Below are positions 22,786 through 34,089 of a stretch of DNA of 64,000 bases, one piece after another (within the stretch, counting starts at the first letter, position 1; every line of letters starts with the position of its first letter). The stretch lies in the NCBI GenBank assembly GCA_023374045.1, contig JAIOTZ010000136.1, forward strand, positions 1 to 64,000. Reading direction: 5' to 3'. The stretch is from Limonium bicolor (taxonomy: Eukaryota; Streptophyta; Magnoliopsida; Caryophyllales; Plumbaginaceae). Below the pieces are notes generated by a model. The model was not told where the DNA came from, made no database searches, and was given only the letters and a program-made list of their open reading frames with translations. Position numbers and translations under genes: made by a program.

Positions 22786-23701
22786 AGGTGGCACATGGTC
22801 ATTTAGCAGATAACACCCGTGAGTTCCTGAACTGTTAGTTTTAACAGTCCGGGTCCGGTTTCCGGATTTTTGTTTTATTTATTTTTATGGTCCTAGACCT
22901 TGACTAATATTTAATTATAGCCATATGATTGACTATAAATTTTTATTAGTCCATTAAACCCGTTTAAAATTTACATTTCCCGGGTTTCTCGAAAAACGTG
23001 CTTTAAAGCCCATTTTGCATTTTTAACCCACTATCTGACTCCGTTTCCTTCGGGAATTTCTCCCACATGTTCTTAATGACTAAATAAGCCTTAAAATATA
23101 ATAATTATATAATTAACTGACATATTAAGGTTTGGGGTATTTCAGGCCCAAAAGTTTAGACTTAGGTGATTTCTCTCTTTCGGCCCAATTTGAATTATCA
23201 ATTTAGTTCTAGGCCCATGAAAAACAAATCCACCTGAAGCAATTCATAAAAATCCATCAGGCCTTTCCATTTCAAGGCCCATTCTAGTCCAGAAATACTT
23301 TTCACTCGGGTTTTGACCCACGATCCTAGACACGGGTATCATCTTCAGGCCCAATCATAATTACTCGGCCCAAATTCCAATTCACATCTAGAACATGGTT
23401 TAGAAATCACTTCGGCCCATGTGCTTTACTTTTAACCCAAACACATTCTGGCCCAAGCACCCAATTCTCAGAACATTTCAGTCTAGGCACCAGTTCACAG
23501 CTCATGAATCATTCCAGCCCATGTGCCTCTTTTCCAACTCATTTCGGGCCTTAGTGCCAACCCACAGTTTTCAAAACATTCCAGCTCATGTGCTTTTCTT
23601 GCAGCCCAAACAAGTTTTAGCCTAAAACTTCTTTGCGGCCCGAAATTTTTAGCTCAGGTCACTTTTGTTTTCCAACAGATAAGCCCAAACCTCAAAGAAT
23701 G

Positions 23702-24741
23702 GCAGAGGGAGGAAATCCAATCAACATGGATGTCCAGTTAGCCAAAGAATTCAATGGGATGCTGGAAAAGATTGAGCGCATGGAGAGGGCCAACAAGCCA
23801 GCCGGTTTTGACTACTTTTCCACTGGATTATATCCCAAGGTTGATCTCCCTCCAAGGTTGAAATTGCCAACACTTCCTCTATACAAAGGTTCCTCCGACC
23901 CACAACTTCATTTGGCAATGTTCGATAGGGAAATGTCCATCCTTTCGCTAAACGACATGCAGAAGGCCAAGGTATTGCTCACTATCTCGATGAGACCCCT
24001 CAGCATTGGTACATAACTCAAAGGATAAATACCAAGACTTACGAGGAGGTATGTGAAGCTTTTCTGCATCATTTTGAGTACGCTAGAAGTTTTGGAGTCA
24101 CCAGGGCTGATCTTGCAAGCACACAACAAACAGAAGGTGAATCAATGTCTGATTTTGTTAAGCGTTAGAGGATGAAGGCAGCCGCAATGCTCACACAGAT
24201 GGACGAACAAGAGCAAATCCGAATGGTAATTAAAAATATGTAGAAGCAATACAGTGACGAGCTGAAATTCACATACTTTCCTAGCTTCAACATGCTGATG
24301 GGACAAGTTAATGTCCTAGAAGAAATGATTCACCAAGGGGAGTTAAAACTTGGGAACTCAAAAAACACCGGGAATGGCTCGAGGACAGCAGCCTGTATCC
24401 AAAGTGGCACCCGAAAGAGAACTAGGCAGCATGAGGTAAACACCGTTCGACAGATAAAAGGACCAGGACAAATCGTTGAGGCAATGGAATCATCCCGAAA
24501 GAGCTCCCGTCGGAGAGAGTTCACAAACATTGGTCAACCATTGAGCCAGGCTTTTGAAAGACTCCAGGAACGAAACATGTTGCAACCTCTCACCCCTCGA
24601 CAAAGAGACACCCAAAAAGGTAGAAATCTGAACCAGTATTGTCAGTATCACCAGCTTCCCGGTCATGACACCGACAACTGCAAAATTCTGAAGCAGCACA
24701 TCCAAGATCTTATCAATCAAGGTTTTCAACTCCCCGAGTAG
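23702..24741 (+). pseudogene. Ty3/gypsy (Tat-type) gag, decayed
   Basis: Begins at ATG 23702 (MAEGGNPINMDVQ). The gag core segment with PRLKLPTLPLYKG and HLAMFDREMSILS reads to about 23995, then shifts frame. The next frame carries the rest of the core (DFVKR, MLTQMDEQEQIRMV). In-frame stops lie at 24166-24168 and 24241-24243. The last part (24292-24741) contains a CCHC-like zinc knuckle, CQYHQLPGHDTDNC, followed by KQHIQDLINQG, typical of Tat/Ogre gag C-termini. Gag would form the virus-like particle and bind element RNA. This copy cannot make a full protein. No pol follows. Confidence 0.85.
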
Positions 24742-24759
24742 GAATCCCATGTCAAGCAC

Positions 24760-26390
24760 CATCAGAGAATGCTATCTTCAAGTGTTTTCTCGATTTCTTC
24801 TCTTTACTAGTCATTTTTATGTTTTTCCAATGTTTGTAGTAGTTAGTTTCCTTTATCATTTTTGGTAGTTTCTCTAAGTCTGTAATTTCCAACATTATCT
24901 CATGATTCATAAATAAAATCATAGTTCCATTTTCACAATTCCTGTACAAACCATTTTTCATTCATCGAAAAAAGAAAAAAAAAAATGCTTTCCAGGGAAA
25001 AGGATCACGGAGTAATCATTTCCCGACTATGGAACAGAACGATTTATCTCTTGTTTCTAAAAGTTGAACATGCCACGCTAAGCATCACAACTCACCCCAA
25101 AACATCCAAAACAACCCACGAAGTGGTTCCAAATCCATATCTATCGAATTGTTGTCACAAACCCCAAATCAATATTGGGGGCAATCCGAGTTTAGAATCG
25201 TTGTCTTCGAATCTTTTGGTTAAGCTTGTGAACAAGTCTCTGAGTGAAGATCTCGCGAGAGTGTCTTGAGTGGTAAAACCATAAGTGAACGAGCGTATCA
25301 TTCTTACACGACTCCGGTGAGTCACATTCAAAGGTGAGGTAAACGGTATAACTCCGACCGAAGGAGATAATTTGTAAATTTACTCTTAGACCTACGAAAA
25401 GTAACAAAGAATGGATACACAGCTATCAGGAATGACGAAGCACCTAGGTACAGCACCACATGGCCAAAAGCTTGTAAACCCTATCATTAAACCCTAGGCA
25501 CCCCCGTTGAGCCTTTCGTATATCCCTTTTTGATATTATGAACTCCACAAAAATAACCCAGCCAATGATGAATGTCCAGCCCAGTGACCAAAGGAAGCAA
25601 GGAGCCAGATTCTCGGATAATGTTTTCATCAATCCAAAGAAGCAACGCCGCTATCAGCATGACAAAGCAATCCGCAAATGGTCCCAAAGTGACACAGGAT
25701 CCAAAGAGCTCACATCAAAACAGTTCTCGAAGCCCAAAACCGGGAATCACAAGAACCCCGAAGGCAAAGTCAAGAAAGGGTAAAGAAAAAAGGGCAAACC
25801 CGAAGTGCCTCGAAGAAATCCAAATGACAAAGAGAAGAGAAATGGTGTAAAAGACATCTTCAAAGTCCAAGTCCAGAAGCTCAAAAACAACGTCAACACA
25901 AAGCAGCTAGATGACTTCAAGACAAGGAAGATGAATCTGAGAGAAGACGCAAAGTGCAGCTTTGGTCACCCCTTTAAGCTCCACATACCTCAAACATCCC
26001 TCCATGGTCCCGTTGTCTTTCATCACACCCCATGGCCACGTAATAAGCCTCAAAGACTTCCGACTTGGTAGTTGTGCATCCAATCACATGAAAGTAACAG
26101 ATTGAATGCGTAAATTCATCAAATATCAAATTCAATGGTCTAGAAGTTGTGACCGTAAGTGAGAAACCAGTGTAAACACCAAACACGTCGAGTGTAGGTT
26201 AGGAAGCACCAAATCAGAACATAAGCCTTGACCCTGTGAGGCCAAGACTCGTTCGCACGTTTGATCAAAGAAAATACTGGGGGCAATCGATCGGAATGAT
26301 CGATTGCCATGAACTCTAGCTCAGATTGTCTTAAGGGAAAAATACTGGGGGCAATTGTTGGTTCCAACATTTGCTATGACAACACCAATT
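24760..26390. other. non-coding region after gag with polypurine-like motifs
   Basis: No protease, reverse transcriptase or integrase motif is recognisable in any frame. The motif TGGGGGCAAT occurs at about 25175, 26278 and 26346, resembling the true polypurine tract before 28048 and suggesting several rounds of insertion or duplication. Open frames at 24985-25269, 25538-25783 and 25805-26071 are Lys/Ser/Pro-rich without a motif. I see no gene. Confidence 0.5.
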
Positions 26391-26394
26391 GGAA

Positions 26395-26635
26395 CCCAAA
26401 GCTCAAACATCACCACCATCATCCCACCACAGGCACATATAAGCCCTTACCACCACATCAAGCACCTCAGGCCCACACAAGCCCTTACTTTCACTTCATA
26501 CACCACACTGGCCCATATAAGCCCTTACCTCCACACCTCCACTACACATGCCCATATAAGCCCTTACCTGCACATCAAACACCACAGGCCCACATAAGCC
26601 CTTACCTTCACATCATACACCATACCCCACCGGCG
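26395..26635. repeat. imperfect tandem repeat, CATATAAGCCCTTACC type
   Basis: The core AAGCCCTTACC recurs about six times with variable CACCACA-rich spacers of roughly 30-45 bp. The short open frames across it are repeat by-products. Confidence 0.8.
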
Positions 26636-26735
26636 GCATGTTCATCTCGTAGGAGATAAATTACAAGTCCGAAGTCTATAGTTAGGAAATGATAATTCAC
26701 TTTCCTTTTCACTAAACAGAATTTTCTTCAAACAC

Positions 26736-27000
26736 TGCCACGTTTGGCACCTCTTTCAACAATTTCTTGTCTTGAACAACTTTCCTTTATACACTTCGGT
26801 TTCATACACCTCATCATGGCCGCATTTGGCACACTTTCTAGCAATGTCTTGCTTTGGACAATTTTTGATCCTTAACATTGCCATGTTTGGCACATTTTCC
26901 AACGATTTCTGTTTTGGACAAGTTTCCTACATACACTTTGATTGTATTTTGACATGCACATCATCTTTGCCACGTTTGGCACTTTCATAATCAACTTTCA
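26736..27000. repeat. degenerate repeat, GCCACGTTTGGCAC type
   Basis: Four copies of GCC(A/G)(C/T)(G/A)TTTGGCAC occur, most followed by a TTTC-AACAATTTCTTG-like tail. They are spaced about 70-85 bp apart. Each core is a near-palindrome (GCCACGTTTGGC). Confidence 0.7.
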
Positions 27001-27054
27001 TCATGATCATTTGCATAAAGTTTACCTTGCGTCCGTCCGTACGAAACTCCTCAT

Positions 27055-27200
27055 CATAGACCAGAGATACATATTCTCGGCCGAAGGTACAGATTCTTCA
27101 GAGATACAGATTCTCACCCGATCAGGGATACAGATTCTCAGCCGAAGGTACAGATTCTTCAGAGATGCAGATTCTCAGCCAAAGGTTCAGATTCACCAGA
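27055..27200. repeat. short tandem repeat, ACAGATTCTCAGCCGAAGGT type
   Basis: Words GATACAGATTCTC and GCCGAAGGTACAGATTC alternate for about 140 bp, with some copies replaced by ACCCGATCAGG. It continues the series of small arrays upstream of the 3' LTR. Confidence 0.75.
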
Positions 27201-27328
27201 ATAGATGAACTCAACCTCAGGCTCGTCATGAACCCAATTTCCACCATTCCACTTAGGCACCCATAGGTCCTACTTTACATTCGTCAATTTAGGCACACAT
27301 CACATCGATCTCATTACATCTCTTTTCT

Positions 27329-27935
27329 AGGTTCCCGACACCTGATAATGCTCGGCGTATCCCATTTAAATTCAGGTTCCTGACACCTTATAATGCTCGG
27401 CGTGTCCCATTCAATCTCAGGTTCCCGACACCTATAATGCTCGGTGTATCCCATTCAATCTCTGGTTCCCGACACCTTATAATGCTCGGCGTATTCCATT
27501 CAACTTCAGGTTCTCGACACCTTATAATGCTCGGCGTATTCCAGGTTCCCGACACCTTATAATGCTCGGTGTATTCCATTCAACTTCAGGTTCCCGACAC
27601 CTTATAATGCTCGGCGTATTCCAGGTTCCCGACACCTTATAATGCTCGGTGTATTCCATTCAACTTCAGGTTCCCGACACCTTATAATGCTCGGCGTATT
27701 TCATTCGCTTTCAGGTTCCCGACACCCTAGAATGCTCGGTGTACTTCATTCCTTTAAAGGTAATTAACGCCTTAGAATAGCTTGACATCATTTCATTCAT
27801 TCATAGGTAGTCAACGCCTTAGAATAGCTTGACATCTATCATCCTCATAGGTAGTCAACGCCTTAGAATCGCTTGACACTCCTTCCACTTTACTCATAGG
27901 TAGTCAGCGCCTTAGAACAGCTCGACACAACTTGT
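27329..27935. repeat. 35/45-bp tandem array grading into a diverged sub-array
   Basis: The phrase GGTTCCCGACACCTTATAAT followed by GCTCGGCGTAT repeats about ten times with 45-bp or shortened 35-bp periods (27330-27750). From about 27765 it grades into about four copies of GTAGTCAACGCCTTAGAATA-type units, which align base by base with the first type (ACACCTTATAATGCTCG against ACGCCTTAGAATAGCTTG). The array ends about 110 bp before the polypurine tract. Confidence 0.9.
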
Positions 27936-28030
27936 CAGATTTCAATTGCATGTGGGGTCTTTTAAGATCCAAAATTTTGGGGGTATCACTCAAGCATCAA
28001 CTAGCCTTTTCATTTCCATTACAAAGTCTA

Positions 28031-28047
28031 GTTGACAGGGGGCAATC
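28031..28047 (+). promoter_or_regulatory. polypurine tract before the 3' LTR
   Basis: GTTGACAGGGGGCAATC sits directly against TGTTATACCC. The same AGGGGGCAAT type is common before 3' LTRs of Tat-like elements. Confidence 0.75.
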
Positions 28048-30086
28048 TGTTATACCCAAAATTTCAACCCCCTCGGAGTAATCTCTAAGGCATACATGTT
28101 ACAAAGGGCAAAATGGTCAAAATGCACCAATGCAGGATTTTCCAAGGACATTCTCGGGATTTTCTATTTTCATATGACTTGTTCATTATCTCCAAACACT
28201 TCCAAATATCATAGTCATTATAAAAGGTATTTCATGAATTTTTCTGATAATATTTATTCTGGAAATTAAGCTTTTAATAAGCTAGTTTCTTTAATAATTA
28301 ACACATGAAATAGCCTCAAAATAGAAATAAAAGGGTTTTCAAAATTATAATAAAATTGTCAAATGGTTAGCATGACTACATACAGTCATAAACCTGAAAT
28401 TATTTTTTTGGAACCTTATCCCAAAATTTAAAAGAGAAATTCAATCATTTTTGCAATTTTCTCTCTCCTCTGGAAAATACCAAATCAAAACAAAATGTCA
28501 TGCAATTTTAACAAAATAGAGGATGATATTTAGAGACTAATTCCATTAGGAATTTCGTTATTTTGACTTTCCAATAATTAGTTATGAATTATGGGAGATT
28601 CCAGATTGTGGTATTTTTATCTAATCGGTTATTTATCAAACTAACCCGATTCCAACTCTCAAAATTCTTAAAATTATCCTTTACCTTCAGTTAAAATTTC
28701 ATAATTTTTCTCGGCCTGCAGCATATTCTAAAAAATCAGATTCTCTTAGAGCACAAAATTAGGATTTTAGATAAAAAAATTTGTTCTATCAACATGGTCT
28801 TGCTCTCTCTATAAAAGGACCTTCCAAAAATGACCTAGGGCCAGGGAGGACACTTCCAAAGTCAGAAAACACAGCCACAAACCTTCCCCCACGTTTTTGC
28901 ACTTCCAAGCCTCAAATCAATACCAAAACACTACAGAAATCACCCCGAAACCACCAAAAACTCGTCCTTTCTTCTCCCATTGAACATCCAAGCACCAAAA
29001 CACCACATACACAGAACCAAAACGTGGTTAACATCCCAGGGAAAGGGGACAAAAGCTAGTTTCGAACTCAAACCAGTACCGAATCAGACGAAGCCTCGAA
29101 GGGCCCTTAATCTGAAGAATCCAATCGAATTCGAAGGTAAAACAGGTAGAAATATGAATCTCCTAACTCCCCACGAAGTGTTTAATCTGGTGTTAAAATT
29201 TGACTTCGAACTGACTCTTTAAGGTTTCTGAATTGTCGTTTGTTTCTGTTTCTGTTCATTAACTTGTTAGCTAAGTTTCGTATTAAATTTGGCTTCAAAT
29301 TGAAATCTTTTTCTTACTGACATGCTGGAAATCCTTCAGGCTACACGTACATAAATTTTGAGCCAAAAACACCGTCGGGAGCCACCCAAACGCCGCCGTC
29401 CGAGGGCGGTCCGCACCCACGGACGCTATGTCCGGGGTCCCGGATGCTCTGTCCGAAAGCCGGACGCCCCCGGACGGTGGCGGGATATTTTTATTTTCAA
29501 AAGTTAGGGTTTTATAAAACATGTCCGGGCCCACGGACGTCCTGTCCGTGGCCCCGGACTTTTCAAAATCTCGTTTCTGTTTAAATTTGACTTTTCTGTG
29601 TAATTAGGTTAACTAGGGTCCGTGGGTTCGGACATTAGGTCCGTGGCCACGGACGGAATCAAAATTTGACCTAATTCTGCCTTCGAAATCCTAGTTTAGT
29701 TAATTTCAATTCTCACTTTTATTTTTGGTCAAAAAATGTTAAAAATGCAAAAAAATCAGAAGCGCACACTTAGGTTAAAACGACTCGTAATAAGCCGTAA
29801 TTAAACTAAGTAGAGGAAAAACGACTTCTGGGGGTAATGAAAGTAATTGAACCCTAATTAAGTCGAATATCAAGCCCCCGAACCCAAACTCTCCTTTCCC
29901 AATTTGATCTAGGTTAAAATTAGGTGGCGACTCATAATAGGTTCCAGTGAGCTAGCTTAGGTTTTAATAATTAATGTTAAATGACATTATTATTTATCTT
30001 AGATTATAAGTGGACCTAAAACCCGGTTAGATCTAATCAACTTAATCCACATAGAATAGGGTTTAAAATCGAGGCTCACAAAAGCA
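28048..30086 (+). repeat. 3' LTR, TGTTATACCC family
   Basis: Matches 16399-18220 from its first base to about 29886, with a TATA box at 28810-28817. The last 200 bp (29887-30086) have no counterpart in the 5' copy. They include AGGTGGCGACTC, a motif also seen near 35912 and 37570, and end CACAAAAGCA before AAAAG. The end is chosen because AAAAG repeats the left flank and because the interrupted LTR of the host element appears to resume right after it. Confidence 0.7.
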
Positions 30087-30157
30087 AAAAGAGAAACCCT
30101 ATTCCCAAGACCAGCAGTAGCCGCCAGGCACATCCCCACATTTTTTCCAACATGAGT

Positions 30158-30416
30158 CTTAGCTACAACTATAGTAGTCATCTTTGGCTACATTTTTCAT
30201 GGTACAGTTTGTATAGAGTAAATGTACATGTTTTATAAGTTTGTTGTACAGTTTATAAAGTCAGTATGTACATTTTGTACAAATTCAGAAATATCACAAT
30301 TCACTGTATACATGTACATATACATCAGTACAGTTTTAAATGATCAAATGTATAGTTTTCAATAACCAAATGTACATGTATGTAGCTATCTATAGCTACA
30401 TGTGATTGTAGCCAAG
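30158..30416. mobile_element. possible MITE
   Basis: Starts CTTAGCTACAACTATAGTAG. The other end, read in reverse, starts CTTGGCTACAATCACATGTAG, giving imperfect terminal inverted repeats. The interior is AT-rich with repeated TGTACA words. I cannot define a convincing target-site duplication, so this is a tentative call. Confidence 0.35.
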
Positions 30417-30479
30417 AAATTGGGTATTTCCAAACTCCCAGACCGACAGTGAGAAAAAGAAGAGTAGATGGCTCTGCTT

Positions 30480-32100
30480 TTTATTCCTTTCACCGTTTCA
30501 CGTACACTGTCAAACGGAGAACATTGATGCTCTCGTCATCTTCATTCTCTTCCTACTGTTGAACAGAATAGAGGCATGCTTTCACCCTCTTCATTACCTT
30601 AAAACAATCGAATCATAATATATATGCTCCGAGCTTCATTCATCTCTTCACTCACGGTAATGTGCAACCCAGACTGGTGAACAATAAAACTTGTACTCGT
30701 TTTCATTCTCTTCATTCCCGGCGGTTTTGCAACCCAAGAAAAATTGTCGAAACAAGGGGTATACAGCCCCAGTTTTCTTCAGTCTCTTCACGTCGTTGAC
30801 GGGCAGGAAACATACTGTTCTACACCATCTTCATTCTCTTCACCTGAGAAAAAAAAGCATCCAAGCTCTGCGCCTACCTTCATTTTTTTCCTCTCATCCG
30901 ACACAAATCCTCTCACTCTCAAAAACCTTTGATATTTAGACTCGTACCCACGAAAAAAAAACAAACTCTCGACTGAAGTATCTCTATTCTCTTCGCGTTG
31001 GAAATTTGCAACCCAGACCGGCGAGCAAGGAGCATGTAAACTCCACCATTCTTCAGTCTGTTCACTATGCTGGCCAACACTGAGCATGTAAGCTCTGAGC
31101 CTCTTCTTTCTTTTCAATTGATGGGCTGGGAATCTAGCTGACAAGGAGCATACAAACTATGGGTTTCTTCATATTCTTCAACTGGTGGCGTACAATTTCT
31201 GCTCCTTCGTCATTCTCTTCAACTGGTAAACATGGAACTCAAGCCCAGCCCTCTCTTCTCCTCGTCACTCATGGTAGTTTTCAACCCACTAGCGAACAAA
31301 ACTAGAGTATACATGATCCTCTCTTCCTACTCTTCAACTAGATGGAGAAACAAAAAGCATAAGAGCTCTATGCCTGCTTCATTCTGTTCTCCTGAAGAAC
31401 GAGGAAGCTCATGCTCTGCGCCTACTACATTCTCTTCTTCATGGTATTTGCAACCCAGACTGGCGAATGAAGAATATAGATGCTCCGCCTCACTCTTTCT
31501 CTTCACCGACACTAGCAAACAACATACGCACTCCTCTCTTCACCTCTGCAAGTAGCAAGCAAACAAGCACAAGCACTAGCCGTACACCTCTCATCTTCAT
31601 CCTCTCACTCACGACATTCACGATGCTGTGCCTTTTTTTCATTCTCTTCAGCTCTCAAACAATAAACATACATGCTCAACCCTCTCATCTCTTCCTCACG
31701 GTAACTTTGCACACCCAACTGTCGAACAAGTGACATACCAGACCTCATTCTTTTTTTTTCTCATTCACGGTTCCTTGCAACCCGACACACAAACAAGAAC
31801 ATACATGCCTCTGTTCAAGTCTCCTCGTTCACGTTTTTTTTCCTTCTCTTGCAATCTTCTGGCAAATGAGGAACATACTTGCTGTTTCCTCTCCTCCAAT
31901 CTCTTCATTCTCGGTTATCTTGCTACTGAAACCGGCGAACAAGGGACATACCTGCCGGGTCTAGTTCATTCTCATCCATCGATCGAATTCTGCAACTTAC
32001 CAGGCGAACAAGGAACAAGCTCTATCCTCTGTTCATTTCTCTCCACCAGCGCTCTTTATGAACCTCTGTTGCCGGAGTTTCTGATTATCTCCTCGCGGTA
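30480..32100. repeat. long series of degenerate TTCATTCTCTTCA / CAACCCAGACTGGCGAACAAGG repeats
   Basis: About 15-20 loosely spaced copies (roughly 60-100 bp apart) of a unit combining TTCATTCTCTTCA, an optional CGGTAATTTGCAACCC, and GGCGAACAAGGAACATAC followed by CTCTGC. The same unit type is seen two or three times at 13850-14000 in the other LTR copy, so it has expanded here. Open frames across it carry Ser/Phe-rich repeats. Confidence 0.65.
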
Positions 32101-33408
32101 CTCATCTCTTACCCAATTTAATTTTCTATCCTCTCGATGTACTGGTGTGTTTCGTTGGGAATTTGATGGGTGCATTTTTTTTAGATAGCACCAATGTCTT
32201 GTTCTTATGCTTTATGACAAGAACATTCGGTTCAGATTGTACAAGTACACATAGATCTCTCGTTTCTCTTTTCAGGTTTACATAGTAAGAGCAACTATGT
32301 TTTAATCTGTATTTTTTTTTTGTGCGTTCTCTTTCATTTCGACTAATCTGCTCATCCAGGGTTCAAGAATGGTTTAAAAAAAATGATGATTAGCAACTTG
32401 TTTTACGTAAATTCAGTAGTTTGTTTCACGTTCGAGAGTAGTAATATTACATTGCTTAGATTTATTATTTTCTTTCTTTGTCGTCTTTAGCATTTGGTGT
32501 GGCCGTTGAAATAAAAATAAAAAAGGGAGTTGATAAAAGCAATCAGCAACCCGTTCCATGTGACGGAAATATACAAACGCACATGTCCACAATTTTGCAT
32601 TCAAATATCATGTTATTTGGTTGCTTGTCTTCGGTCTTTACTTAATAATAATTTGTTCCCATTATATGTTACATGTTATAACATAGTTTGGTAATTGTTG
32701 GGCCCAGCCCAATATAGAGGCCCAATACCTAGGAAACCCTAGTTAGTCCATAGGTCACCTTTTTTGTAGAAAAGTTTTAGGTCAAGGTACCCTCCATGAA
32801 TACGGGTCCCAGACACGGTCCATGTGAGGAATACCTGTTTTCCTTAAAATTTTCCAAATCATCCCTTATTGTTAGAATAAAATCCACAATCAATAAAAAT
32901 CCAATTCAAACCTATTTCATCCAGCTCAATTCAACCGAAACCCAAATACACTTCATCCAATCCGCACTCAACTTGTAAATTCCTTTCAAACTCCAAAATC
33001 CAAAAAGAATTTCAAACCATCATTTTATCCAAGTTTCATCAAGCTTGTCAAATTTCAAAGAAACCATTTTTTGGAATTTTAACGGAAAAACTCTTCTCAC
33101 ATCACAGAAAACTCTTCTCAAATGCAGAAAGTTCTTCTCACATATACAGAAAGTTTTCTCCTAAAACATTTCTCAAAATCACTGTTTCTTTATCGAGAAT
33201 TCCGAACAACTTCAAAAGTTTTCAAACTCAGTTTTCAACTCAAATAAACCGTTTTCAGGGAACATGGGATGTCTAACACCTTCAAAGGACGTTTTCTTCC
33301 TAGTTAGACATCGCTTGTCTCTCTCCCAAAATAAAAATCCGAGGCGGGGCACTGGGGTCATAACCTCCCTTGTCGCAGTCTGGATCTCTTTAGGCGGGGC
33401 TTTAGGGT

Positions 33409-33993
33409 TAGAGTTGTCAAAATTTGACCCAACCCGAAAACCCGTCCGTTTTTTCCGAACCCAAAACCCGATTGAAACCCAAAAATATTTAAATATAATA
33501 AACCCGAAACCCGATTGGGTAAAACTCAAATGACCCAAACCCGAAATGACCCGAAAAATTTATAACCCGAAACTGACCCGAACCCGAAATGACCGGAAAT
33601 AATAGTAATTAAAAATTAGCCAAACTCGATTAACATGAAATAATAGTGATCATAAATTATCCCAAACCTGAATAACCCAATTAAATATGACAAAAAACTT
33701 GATTCAAACTTATTATATCCGAATGAAATTTAAAATAGGCATTGAATTGATTTTTCTGAAATTTATATGTAGTATATTCTTATAGAAATTAGGTATATAT
33801 TTATTTAAAGGTTTGTCAAAAAATATTAATCATAACCCGAAATACCCGAAACCTGATTCTATCTGACACTATTACAATCCGAACCCGATTTGACCCGAAC
33901 CCGAAATGACCCGAAAGTTAAATGTCCCGAATGGATATTGACCCGAAAAAATATGACCCGAAACCCGAACGGGTAACCCGTTTGACAGGTCTA
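33409..33993. mobile_element. hAT-like MITE with CCCGAAA-rich interior
   Basis: Starts TAGAGTTGTCAAA. The opposite end in reverse is TAGACCTGTCAAA. The flanks TTTAGGGT (33401-33408) and ATTAGGGT (33994-34001) agree at 7 of 8 bases, as expected for an 8-bp hAT duplication. The interior repeats GACCCGAAA and CCCGAAATGACCC many times and has no transposase, so it would need hAT transposase from another locus. Confidence 0.82.
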
Positions 33994-34001
33994 ATTAGGG
34001 T

Positions 34002-34089
34002 GACAAACATCCCCTAATTGCAGCCTAGATTTTTACAAGGCAGGGTGCTAGGGAAGTGACGACCTTCCTAGCTGCAGCCGGGATTTTAG
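34002..34089. other. flank of the MITE, LTR-like
   Basis: Repeats part of the sequence left of the MITE in diverged form (GGCAGGGTGCTAGGGAAGTG against GGCGGGGCACTGGGGTC at 33343), so it belongs to the surrounding Tat-type LTR block. Confidence 0.35.

Larger units (their letters stand above)
18221..23144 (+). mobile_element. 3' portion of a related long LTR (ends GGGGTATTTCA), 5' end missing
   Basis: After 18220 the sequence no longer matches the 3' LTR. It instead resembles, in layout and local words, the long LTR unit at 38777-61816: a TCCTGCAAATAAACAT stretch like CACCTGCACAAATG at 39167, a mid part near 20530-21000 like 60540-61010, and a terminal part ending TTAAGGTTTGGGGTATTTCA-type sequence like 61790-61816. 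It contains the solo LTR 21205-22785. No TG start can be found at the left junction. It may be a 5'-truncated solo LTR or the rest of an unusually long LTR starting at 16399. Confidence 0.45.
16399..30086 (+). mobile_element. composite gag-only Ty3/gypsy element (Tat-like) with nested insertions
   Basis: Direct repeats starting TGTTATACCC open at 16399 and 28048. A decayed gag lies between them (23702-24741), and a polypurine tract AGGGGGCAATC directly precedes the second repeat. Flanks AAAAG (16394-16398 and 30087-30091) fit a target-site duplication. No protease, reverse transcriptase or integrase is recognisable in the 3.3 kb after gag, so this copy could not move alone. Nested in it are a second LTR-family segment (18221-23144) and a solo LTR (21205-22785). 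The exact 3' end and the junction at 18220 are the weak points of this interpretation. Confidence 0.6.
30092..32700 (+). mobile_element. LTR of the TAGACACC family, copy 2, right portion
   Basis: Resumes the LTR cut at 16398. The resumption point reads AGAAACCCTATTCCC, then CAGTAGCCGCC. A leader full of pyrimidine-rich degenerate repeats follows, then T-rich sequence with TTCTCTTTTCAGG-like words near 32260. The right end is not defined, and TGTTGGGCCC near 32697 may start another element. Small open frames (for example 31628-32188) are within the repeats. Confidence 0.45.

Noticed and set aside
16399..23144. Calling 16399-23144 a single solo LTR flanked by a duplication
   Set aside because: Left flank is AAAAG, and the five bases right of 23144 are GGCCC, so there is no duplication. 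The first 1.8 kb also has a direct partner at 28048 preceded by a polypurine tract.
33212..33538. Overlapping open frames on both strands over the MITE left end
   Set aside because: The frames cross the boundary of the hAT-like MITE and read through CCCGAAA repeats. No motif is present.
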